Of a stretch of 60,000 nucleotides of DNA, positions 9,580 through 20,600 are shown one piece after another. Numbering within the stretch: the first letter of the stretch is position 1; the number at the start of each line of letters is the position of its first letter. Source of the DNA: Polytrichum commune (lineage: Eukaryota > Streptophyta > Polytrichopsida > Polytrichales > Polytrichaceae); NCBI GenBank assembly GCA_950295325.1, contig OX485803.1:49679554-49739553 (forward strand), written 5' to 3'. The notes under the pieces are model-generated. The model worked only from the letters and a program-made list of their open reading frames with translations, was not told the DNA's origin and did no database searches. The translations under genes were made by a program, and so were the position numbers.

Positions 9580-12500
9580 ATGGCGATGCATGTGGATGGT
9601 AGTTCTCTAGAGTTGTCAACAGACATGTCGTCCTCCGTTCGTGAATGTGAAATTTCATCCTCATCCGCGGGTAGTTTTGACGACACAAACGTGGAGGGTG
9701 TGTCATTGCGTACATCCTCTCATGATTCTTTTCAAGTGCACGACAGTTCTCTACATTTCGGTGTGGACGACGATGACATTCCTTTGTGTGCAGGATATGG
9801 TAGGGAGAAATGGGTGGGCCTTGATGTGGTTCTACTTAATGATCTAGGTGTCCCGGTGGCAAATGACATATGTAGAAACTCCGATCCCCGTGAATGTGTT
9901 GATGCCAATCCCCTTGGTCTCCATGATGTTGGGGTGTGCATCTTGAATTCTTTGCTTCCGCTTGAGGTCCCTGTGACTTGGAGGTTTTCATTGCGCCGAT
10001 GGCCCCTTCGTCGGGTTCTCCATGAAGAAGTAAGCTTGTGGGATCATGGGCGACGGCATGAGCAAATTCAATCAACCTTGGTTTCCAACACTCGTCCTCG
10101 CAAAGGCCTCCGTAGATATGATTCTAGCCGCGCGCCTCCTGATGATAAAGAGCGTCGACGGGATCGCATAATAGGAGACGATTCTATCCGTCTCGTGTCC
10201 GCCAAGGACTGTTGTGCAAAAAGATGTTGCCAATTTTTCCCCCGCGAAAAAATTAAGTCTTTGCGTCAGGAGATGTGGCTTGCGGATTTTCGTATGAGGT
10301 CAGCAAAGAAACTCGAGGTCCATAGAAATTTGCACCTTGATGCGCATGGCCATAAGGTGGTGACCCTCGAGAATGTGGAAGTGTGTTGTACCGCATGGTA
10401 TACCATTCATGCCGTCTCCAAGGCTGACTTTTATAGGTTTAGAAAGTATTCATCATTGGGTCGTCGCTCTCGATTTCATGGCAATGCGGGCACAAAGAAA
10501 CCTAGGGAGTCTACACTCCAAGCCTCCGCCACACTCTCCACGATCATAGTGCCATTGGCCGATGTAATGCCCCACAAGACGAGGACATTGTCGACAGGGG
10601 AGAAAGTTGTTCAAATGGTGTTGCCCACGGGCACAAAATGGAAGAACATATTAACGGATATCAACGAAGTGGGTCGCATAGCGGGTTGTGGACCCATTTC
10701 TTTGTCCAAGTTGAGTGTCATTAAAAACCAACAATTTGCAGAATATATTTTGAAGAGACCTGGTGACAAGTTCGCGAGGTGCACGACGTGTGAAAAATAC
10801 AAAGGTCTTCGAGATGCCCACCCCATAGGTACTGAGTCTCATACCAGGCATCAGGCAAAATATATTGAACATGTCAACAACCAAGAGGCTCACCGTCAAG
10901 ATTACTACAAGAACCGTGCTCTGTCCATAATGAGGCCTACAGAGGTTCTAACAATTATCCATGATAAAATGGACCACTCGAAGACCGCATGCCCTTGTTA
11001 TGCTCGCAAAATAAAGGCCACGGATGGTATTTTCAAGTTACCCGTATCTGTAACAGGTTTGTATGGCATAACAAACTTATATTCACCCTAAATCCTATTT
11101 TATTGGGTGGTTTTTCCAAATGTTCTACTTTAGTGGTCTCTTCATTTTTTTTGGAAATTAACCCATCGTTTGTTTTTTATAGGTATGATTGCCCACGGCC
11201 ATGGGGACGTAAAATATGCCCATTATGGTTTGGATTTTTACCCTGGCGATGCTAACCACACGGTGGGTTCATTTGCAAAACTCTTGCGCGATCTAGAGAA
11301 ACCGCCGATACAGTCTTCACGTGCATTGTTTGATGGGTGTGGAACGACACCCCTTTATGAGGCAGTGCTTGCGGGTAAGGAGGTTTGTATGTCGTCATTG
11401 CCGGAAGCATCCGGAGAGCCTATTTGTGCAAAACCTTTGCCTCCAACTCTCCACGTTCAACTTGATAATTGCGCAAAGGACAACAAATGTCGATACGTAT
11501 TTTGTTTTTGGTCTTTGCTTGTGGCAAAAGGTATCTTCAAGGAGGTGTTTGTGTTTTTCTTGATGGTGGGACACACACATGACGACATTGATGCGTCCTT
11601 CGGACGGTGGAGCATGAAGTTGCATGAGGAAGATTTTCCAACCATACCACTTCTTATGAAATCGTATATGGATTTGGACCATATGCCGGTGATTCCGCAC
11701 ATGATCGAGGAAGTACCAGATTTTAAAGCCTTCATCAAGCCATACATGTTGAAAGGAGGGGACCGTTTGGTGGGACACACCAAAGCACAACAATTCCGAT
11801 TCTATATAAGGGATGATGGTCTCCCGGCCATGCAATTCAAGCTTTTGTGCACATCTCCTAATTGGGGCCCGGATAATGGTATACTAGTATGGCGTCAAGA
11901 CAATGATGGGAAATGTTTGCTCCCGGATGGGGATCCAAAGCCTTGTAAACCCGACCCCATGAGGAATGGACCGGAGATCATCAAAGGCATATCCGGATTC
12001 ATTGAATATTGGAAGGAGTTGTGTGAGGAGGACATCACTAGACGTGTTAGAGATACTCATGAACCATTGATTTCATATTGGGATCGCATTCGCTCGGCAC
12101 TAGTGACAGTTGATGGCGACACCCGTACGACTTTGACACAAGGGTTTTGGCCACAAAGTCGTTTGACGGTTGTCGAGTCCGACACCATGTTTTTCAACAA
12201 TGGAGACGTTCGTGAAGAGTTCGCAATGGATGAACATTACGTTGGCCCTGCCCGCAATCGACCGGCACCGTCGTTTCGTGTTGGGGTTGATTGCCACGAA
12301 GGTTATATGGTGCTCGTACGAGCTGGGGATGAGGAGCATCCCAAACCAATTTGGTTGGTGAAAGCATTGTCTTCACCCAATTTTGTTCGAACTAGCCCCA
12401 ACTTTCGTCAAATTGAGGTGGAATATTGCCGTCCAAGCACTAAAGACCAGAACGTGCTTCGCACTTATTTAGGTTGGGACACCAAAAAGAATTTCAAGTG

Positions 12501-12702
12501 GACAATGGACTCAGCGTACAAACCGGTTTGGATAAACACGGATACTATACTTTGTGCTTGGAAGCCGCGCAAAGGTTCCAAAACAGAATCAATGACCATC
12601 CCCCAAAAACATATAGATTTTGCCAAGGACAATTTGGCACGTATTGCAGCTGCGGAAAATGACTCGGACAATGGATATGAAGCGGAAGATGGAGATGGGT
12701 AA
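9580..12702 (+). CDS. Gene B: transposase-like protein, DUF7869 type (RNase H-like core)
   Basis: Exons 9580..11056 and 11183..12702 are joined by a 126-bp GT-AG intron, phase 1, giving 998 residues. The first in-frame ATG is at 9580, just after a possible acceptor (TTTTTGTAG, ends 9573). The N-terminal third is acidic and Ser-rich. Next come a Cys-rich segment (CCAKRCCQFF) and VCCTAWYTIHAVSKADFYRFRK, which looks like a helix-turn-helix. RCTTCEKY is a probable zinc site. The core holds IIHDKMDHSK (D462, D465), VQLDNCAKDNK (D587) and VGHTHDDID (622-629), in the order seen in the uncharacterised DUF7869 proteins. These three acidic positions would form the DDD/E triad. Both exons are open with no stop, so the copy may be functional. 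The family name is recalled from motif order, not from a search. Confidence 0.7.
11057..11182 (+). other. 126-bp intron of gene B
   Basis: The donor is GTTTGT after GTAACAG and the acceptor is TTTTTTATAG. Splicing joins VSVT to GMIAHGHG with a split Gly codon, which restores one continuous frame. Unlike gene A introns, it contains no palindrome. Confidence 0.8.
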
Positions 12703-14240
12703 ACATAACATACTAGGTGGGAGTTAATGGCGAGAGGCATGTGAGCTTAGCAAGCTTGGTTTTTAATAGACTTAGTAGACTTGTCACATTCCATTGTGGC
12801 ATATGTTTGGGATGTGTCATCCAACTTTATAAGACCCTTACTTTTGGGATGGGCACCCTAAACTCTAAAATGACAAAAACAATTTGTTTTTAAAAGTCCA
12901 TTGTTATTTTTTACATGGACTACACGTTTTCATTGTAATTGAGACTTTCTATTTTTAGTAATGATAATATTCTGCGCATGCGAATTTATAAATCATCATG
13001 TTCTTGATGTTCCCAATATTCTATATGCCCACAATATTGGCATCCCAAACTATGGGCATATTTAATTTTGAGACTTTCAAAAGTCTCCGATTAACGAATA
13101 TAGTGTTTCATCTGTTTCTACTTGATCGTTACACCCTTAACTTAGTTAAGTTGTTATTTACCGAAGCCAGCTCTCAGTTGTTATGCAGCGGAAGAAGTCG
13201 CCGAGGGTCATCATCAGCTTCAATGACATCCACCTGCCTCTCACGGGCCTCCACCAGAAGTATATTAGATGGATGACGGGGATAAGAACAAACGCTTGAT
13301 TGTTGTCTCCTCGCGCCAATGGTCCCAGTTTCACATCAGAATTATGGCACTTACTCTTGGCATTTCCTCCTCAAAACAACGAATTTTATGCACACAGGAA
13401 TCTGTGTCACAGAGGAAGAAATTTTCACGCAACCATTTTCGCTCAGAGGCAAGTTGCAATCAACGCATTGTTTCAAATCCTAGTTTGAATAAAATAAATT
13501 GAACAAATTATGATTTCCTTTCAGATAACTTTTCAAAGAGGAGGAGAAACGGATGCTATGATTGTACAAATCCTCCTTATGAAATACACAATTTGTGGAA
13601 AGAGTTAGATGTAGGTAATTCCAGCGACCTCCTTGAGACCTGCATCGCCAATTGACGTTTCTACTTCCCTTAGGCGACGTGAATGTGTTAGGTATCGTTC
13701 TGTACCTGGCAAATTGAAGAAATTATATATGTGGATGTGGGAGAGATGCGGATGCACAAATACTGATGCAATCTTGGCCGAAATGCCACACATACCAAAT
13801 GTTGTGAATCAATCTGCAGACGATCATTTTCGAATGGATTGACATGAAGTGATATGGTGATAAAGCGCCATAAAGGAATGCACGGAAGTTAGGTATCTTC
13901 ATGCGCACTGCACTGAATTCTGATGGAAACACTTATAATTATAATTATAATAATGATCTGGTTTCTGGATAAGCTCCAAATCATGTCGTCACTTCCGAAA
14001 CTTCAGCAACCGGCCTCATAATTATCACTAACCAAATTGCCAACAACTGGTGAGTTGGGATGTCGAGATGATCATGAGGTTATGACGAACCCCTAAGCCA
14101 GGATCACCGCAATTACTTACTTACCTCCGGAGCTCCACCCTACCCTTCGCCGAAACAGCTCACCAAATGCATCTCGATCCACGTCATGGATCCATCCACG
14201 TCTTACAGGCCGGTACTAATACTCATCCACGAAATCATTT
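12703..14240. other. Gene-free stretch between gene B and STP
   Basis: It is AT-rich with no supported coding frame. A somewhat GC-richer patch at 13160-13270 has no recognisable content. The last few hundred bases are the likely upstream promoter region of the STP gene. Confidence 0.4.
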
Positions 14241-14247
14241 TCTTAAT

Positions 14248-14292
14248 CTCGAGACTCTCGAGACTCTCGAGACTCTCGAGACTCTCGAGACT
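14248..14292. promoter_or_regulatory. Five tandem CTCGAGACT units upstream of STP TATA box
   Basis: Five perfect 9-bp units start at 14248, 14257, 14266, 14275 and 14284, each carrying the palindrome CTCGAG. The array ends 15 bp before the TATA box, so it could be an array of activator or repressor sites, or a simple minisatellite. Confidence 0.6.
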
Positions 14293-14307
14293 GACATTCC
14301 TCCAGTC

Positions 14308-14314
14308 TATAAAA
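14308..14314 (+). promoter_or_regulatory. TATA box of the STP gene
   Basis: TCTATAAAAGTCC is an almost ideal plant TATA box. It would place the transcription start near 14340, giving a leader of about 320 bp. No other TATA box this good lies close to the start codon. Confidence 0.6.
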
Positions 14315-14529
14315 GTCCGCCTCTGCGCGCAGTGCATGATGATCATTTCAAGTCTTTTTTCTTCGACACCTTTCTTACATTCCAAATTTTTCTTTTGCGC
14401 GTCTCTTTGCATTCCCGCCCTTGTGTACTCAGCTAACTATACTTTCTTTTGTGACATTTTTCGATTACTCTGATCTGAGGGATTTTAAACCTCTGTCTCT
14501 CCAGATTCAGCAATTTATTTAATTTCTTG

Positions 14530-14625
14530 ATGAAACAGAAGGTAGAGCAGTAGGTCATGCATTGGAAGTTCTCAGCTTGTTTTTTAATCCATGGAGCGTT
14601 AGAAGCAAAGTTACTGCTTGGCTGA
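14530..14625 (+). other. Two short upstream ORFs in the STP leader
   Basis: ATG at 14530 opens a 7-codon frame (MKQKVEQ, stop TAG ends 14553). ATG at 14557 opens a 22-codon frame that stops with TGA at 14623-14625. Both end before the main ATG at 14658 and could lower its translation. Confidence 0.4.
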
Positions 14626-14657
14626 ATCTTTGTGCAGTTGAATTACTTTTTCTACTC

Positions 14658-17600
14658 ATGGCACCCCATTTGGTAGCTGCGGCTGTCGGGGGGCCTCACG
14701 AAGGTTATACAGGGCACACCACAATCTATGTGTTGCTCACAAGCATCCTCGCAGCCTCTGGGGGTCTTATGTTCGGCTACGACATTGGCATCTCCGGTAG
14801 TACTTATAATTAGCCTGCTTACCGCACCTGTGCATGATCTTGCATAATCAATATCAGGAGTTGCATCATTTCGATCGTTATACTTCATCATGTACGCTTT
14901 CTTGCTGCCTTTGGATCTATGTCCGTCTTCGTTTCTTCTCCAAAAAGATGGAAGAAAAGTAACTACTCGCTTGAGAAAAGAGGATGCCAGGGTTTATGGA
15001 CATTGTGACTGTCACAGGGAACACTGGGTAATCTACCAACTAGGAAACATGTGGTGAAGTGGACAAAAGCTGGTCAATGGTTGTTGTCTCCATCTACCAC
15101 CTGGAATTGCCCAAAGCTCCAACTTCAGTGTTTCTGGAAAGATAAAGCTGTGTTTGGGCAATGTTTCACATATATAATGTCAATTTCGTACCATTATACA
15201 CGGGTTCTCTGTAATTCCCTTTTCATCTGCTTCTGTGAATTATTCCACTTGTTGCTGCCCTTGGATCGATGTCCTTGCATTTTCTCCAATGGTATGCAAA
15301 GAGTAACTTTGTGAGAGGATGAGGTCATGGACATTGGGCAATTTGGAAGAAACATCATGCGATAAGCGCACAAAACCTGGTGAATGGCCTCCATCCATCC
15401 ATCCACCATGTTTGGTCCACTTCATGATCACATGCTGCAGTCTATGTGATAATGAATTGCCCAGTTTACTTCCAAGTTGTGTATTTCTCCAAAGATGTAT
15501 TAGCTGTCTTTGGGCAACTTTACATTATTGCAAATTTGGTTATTCGTGTGATTCCCTATGCAGGATTCAGGCGCTCATGTGGTGGAATTGTAATACTTGG
15601 GTACAGGGGGAGTGACGGCGATGACCGATTTCCAGGAGAAGTTCTTTCCAGACGTGCTATACAAGAAGCAGCATGCGCAGGAGAGTGAGTATTGCAAATA
15701 CAACGACCAACGGCTGCAGGCGTTCACTTCGTCGCTCTACATCGCCGGTTTGGTGTCCACCTTCTGCGCCTCCTGGGTGACCAGAAAGCATGGACGCAAA
15801 ATGAGCATGCTGGTCGGCGGCCTCGCCTTTCTGGCCGGCGTCGCCTGTAGCTCCGGCGCTGCGAATGTGGCCATGCTCATCTTCGGGCGATTGTTCATGG
15901 GGTGGGGTGTGGGATTCGCAAACCAGGTATCACATTGCCCAACTTTTCTTTCCTTGTCATTTCAATCTAAGTTACTAGGTAAGTAGGTATTTGGCCAACT
16001 AACTTATTGACGTGGCTTAAACCCATGGCCTAATCAGGGTATGCCGACAGAATTACATACTATTATATAAAATTCCATTCTGTTCAGAGTTCATGCATAA
16101 GTCTAGGTTTACTTAATTTTTAGTGTTTTGTATTTTGTATCTTGGTGGTGACCTATGGCTTTGTACGTTTAGGGGTTTGCCCTTGGGGGAGGTAAGTAAA
16201 AACTGACTTCTACAAGGTGTGTACCTTTTGAGAGAAGACATTATTCTTCGGAGTCCTCTTAACTTTGGTGGAGCACAAATTGTTTTCGGATTACTGAAGG
16301 CACTCTGCAAGATTTCGCTTTGTTAATTTGGAGTTTTATTTTCAAGAATAGCCGTCATTTCCAGACCAGGACATTACGAGGGTAGTAGGACATAATGGTG
16401 GCTGCGGATTGCACCGTTAAAAAATCCGGTGTTGGGCTTTCTGGAAATAAAGGGGATAGCCCCTCAAGCTGGGCCTTCTTGAAGCAAAACAGATGAAGAA
16501 TGCACAAGTATCTGTGCGAGGAAACAATCTGGTGTAAAGAAAATTTTATTTCTCACTTATCTAATACATTCTACGGAATATAGCCTTCTATCTATTCCTG
16601 TGCCTAATGTATGAACCTTGCTAATACTGCAATGTTTTGCTTGAGCATTCTAGCTCTAACATTCTATCTGCAAAGATACCGGAACACTCATTCACTCGGG
16701 TAAAGTAGTAATCTACTTCTGTGATTCTAGAACTTACTTAATCTCTAACAGAATTCATCCAATCGAATGAGTAATGAACGTAACTAACTAATCCGTTCAT
16801 CACTCCCACTCGTTCTTTGCTCATTCGTGCCTGCTAAACCCTAATCACTAGCTTTCTACGTCTTTCACTGATGAGACGACACCTGGCCCTAATCATAACC
16901 CTATACCTAATGAGTAACCCTATTCCTGTTAAGAAACCCTAACTTGTTACTTCTGCTCCATATCGCTCACCTGTCTGGGCAATGATGATTCAGTAGCAAG
17001 ATCTGATATGTGTATCTTTGTGATGATCATGTGGAGTGGTGTATCACTCTCCTTAATCATTTTGCTGCCATCATGAGGTATGGTGCAGCACTTTTCGACC
17101 GTCTTTCCTCTTTCTCTCGAAGCATCGTGCCTTCAGTCTGAATCAGATAAGTGCTATTTCCCAAAGTTCTCTTCATTTCAGTCTGCTCTCTAAGGATTCC
17201 TCTCCTGCGTGCCTTGCAGTCGAAGCTCTTGAGTTACTTCTGGTTCCTTTGTCTCAACCATACTCCTAGAGTTCTCTCCTGAGTTATTCTTGTGCACCTG
17301 TTGAGTTGTATTTGCATTGTTGAAGAGTTGAGAGCTACTATACTGAAAGTTATAAGTTGCTTTGTTGTAGACTTCTTTCGGTGGAGCTTACTTGTGACTA
17401 CTTTGATGTAGCATTCCCTTGTGCGCTGTCGTGCTTCTGTAAAACTTTGATTTGTTGTTCTTCTCGGAGGTTCTCCCACTGGTTCTGTTACCTGGGTTTT
17501 TCTAAGAAATTTGTTAACCACTCCTAAAGTTTGTTGGTAACTCTCTCCGATGTATCTGTCCCTTGTACTCTGACACATATGCTATATATCTATCAAATGA

Positions 17601-20600
17601 TTCTGATGTATCTATCAGGGTATCAAGGTTGCTCACTTGCGCATACGCTTGCTGTCTTTCAATCACTTTTGTTCTTCTTGGAGTCAGTACATGCATTCTG
17701 ACGCTTTTGTTGTTGTTGATTCTCTGTGAAAACATCTTCACATATTCTCCCACTCGTTTGAAACGGAGGAGCGACAACGCCATGCAGGGTACGAAGATGT
17801 TGAAAAGACTCACGAGGTAAGGCTTTTGTTAGTATGTCGGCCAGCTGTTGTTTGGTGGAAACATAAAAGACATCAATCAGGTGTTGTTCATACTTTTCTC
17901 GGATCACGTAGTATTTGGTTTTGATATGCTTGGTGCGCTTGTGATATTTGGGGTTTTTAACCAGTTGGATGGCACCCTGGTTGTCGGAATAAACAGGAGT
18001 TGGTGCAGAAGAACGAAACCTGAGGCTGTGAAGTAACCGGCGGAGCCAGATAGCCTCCTTGACGGATTCCGCCATGGCTACAAACTCGGCTTCGGTTGTG
18101 GAGTCAGCCGTGCATCCTTGACGTTTGCTGCACCATGCAATGGCACCATTTGCCAGAAGAAACAGGTAACCTGTGCGAGATTTGCGATCATCATGATCAC
18201 CAGCATAATCGACATCACAATACCCTTGTAAGGTGAGGTCAGATGGTACACCAGAGTACGAAATACCCATGTGAAGAGTGCCGGATAGATAGCGGAAGAT
18301 GCGCTTGACGGCAGTCCAATGGGATGTTCGGGGTTCACTGGTGAACTTCGCAACGCGGCTGACAGCGAAAGCAATGTCGGGTCGTGTAAGAACCATAGCA
18401 TACATTAAGCATCCAACTGCTTCTCGATAAGGTATGGAAGAGGGTAAGAGAGCATCATCTGGTCCTTGTGAAGCCTGGATAGGGTTGTGTGTGTCGGCTG
18501 GAGTCGAAACCGGTGTTGCGTTGTCGAGTTGAAAACGTTGAAGGATGTCAGAAATATACCGGGCTTGATTGATAAGGATGTTGTGTGTGATAGGGTCACG
18601 GTGAACTTGGAAACCCACATAATAATCCATGTCTCCATGAGTCACCTTGAACATGCTTGCGAGATGCTTGATGACAGCATCAAGGTCTTGTTCACTTGTA
18701 GCACAAACAATGCCATCATCGACGAAGATACCGACGATAAGGTCAACTGTTTGGAGGGAAGTGAGCCGATAGTAGACACAGGAATCGGCATCACTAGTAA
18801 CGAGGTTATAGAGTTTCAGGAACGCATCAAAGGTATGATTCCAGAGCCTCCCGGATTGTTTTAGACCATATAGGCTTTTGAGAAGTAAACATACATGGGA
18901 AGGATTTTTAGGATTAAGAAACCCTTCAGGCTGATGCATATATATGCGAGTAGTGAGATCACTATTGAGATAGGCTGTGCCGATGTCAAATTGACGCATA
19001 TGCATGCGAAGAACGGATGCAATGGCGAACAGAACTCTAACCGAGTCGTGTTTGATGACAGGGCTGAAAGTCTCTTCATAATCAATGCCATGAACTTGGC
19101 TGTAGCCTTTGGCGACGAGGCGCGCTTTGTACTTGTCGATTGCACCAGTGGAGGTATACTTGATCTTATACACCCATTTACATTTGATAATATTGCGTCT
19201 AGGCGGAGGAGGGACTAAAATCCAGGTACGGTTTTCCATAAGTGAATCGTATTCACGTTCCATGGCAGCTTTCCAGAAAGCAGCTTGGGGTGACATTGTG
19301 GCAGCCTTGTATGTAGAAGGTTCTCGATAAGTTTCTGCTGTTTGTATCATATTAGCAAATGAGAACTGGTTATTCTCGGGTAGAAAATTGGAGTCAGTAT
19401 GAAGAGGAGATGGTTCAGAGTATAGATCAGAAATTGATCGATACTTGGGATGTACAGGTTCATCTGACGCAGGTGTAGAATGTGCATTGAATGTCGAAGG
19501 AGCATCAAGGTCATATGGATCAGATGCGGTAGAAATAGGGGAAGAAGGTGGAGAAGCTGGATGTGAGGAAAGAATGGGAGGACTAATGGGAGGAGAAATA
19601 GTGGGAGGAGAGATGTCTCGTAGAGAGATATCTCGTGGAGGAGAGTCAGTATGGCTATGATCATTAGGAGGTAAAGACGTATTAGAATGAATAACTTCCA
19701 CTGAATCACTAATGGATAAAGAAGTAATGTCATGAGGAGAATTTGCGGGTGTTGTAGAAGGAAGAGGAAGAGAAGAAGGAATAGAAACCAGAGAGGGTGA
19801 AACTGATGAGGATAAGATAGATGAATACCCGGTGGTTTCGTCAAACAACACATCAGAACTCTCAGTAACATTGTCTGTCCGCGGGTTCCAGAATCGCCAG
19901 CCCTTGCTAGTATCGCTATACCCGACGAAGATAACCTTTATGCTCTTTGGTTGGAACTTGGTACGGAGGGATTTATCGATGAAGATATATGCAAGAGTAC
20001 CGAATGTTCGATAATGGGAGACGCTTGGTTTGCGATGAAACCATAACTCATAAGGTGTTATGAGTCCAACCTGTGTATTGATGGTGCGGTTTAGAATGTA
20101 TACCGCAGTGTGAACTGCTTCTGCCCAGAGCTTGAGAGGTACGTCATGGAGATGCAACATGCTTCGAGCGGCTTCGCATATGGTTCGGTTGTCACGTTCG
20201 TCGTATCCATTTTGCTGAGGTGTGTATGCCGTGCTTGTTTCCCTTGTGATTCCTTCTTGCTCTAAGAATAGATCAAATGTTGTGTTGCAGAACTCTTTGC
20301 CACGATCTGTGTGAATAGTTTTGACTCGATTTCCCGTGGTGTTAGCAATAGAGCGTATTACTTTGGTAAAGAACCGAATAGCATCTGTCTTAGCACGGAG
20401 GAAAGCCACGAACCGATAGGAGGTACAATCGTCTTTGATGAGAATATAGTAACGTGAACCTGCTAACGATGGTTGTGACATTATCCCGCATAAATCTGCG
20501 TGCAGAAGCTCATCAGGGACTTTAGAACGTTCTTTTTGAGGATTGACAGGATAAGTCGCCTTGTGTTGCTTGCCGAGAGTGCAGCCACGACAAACAGGAG

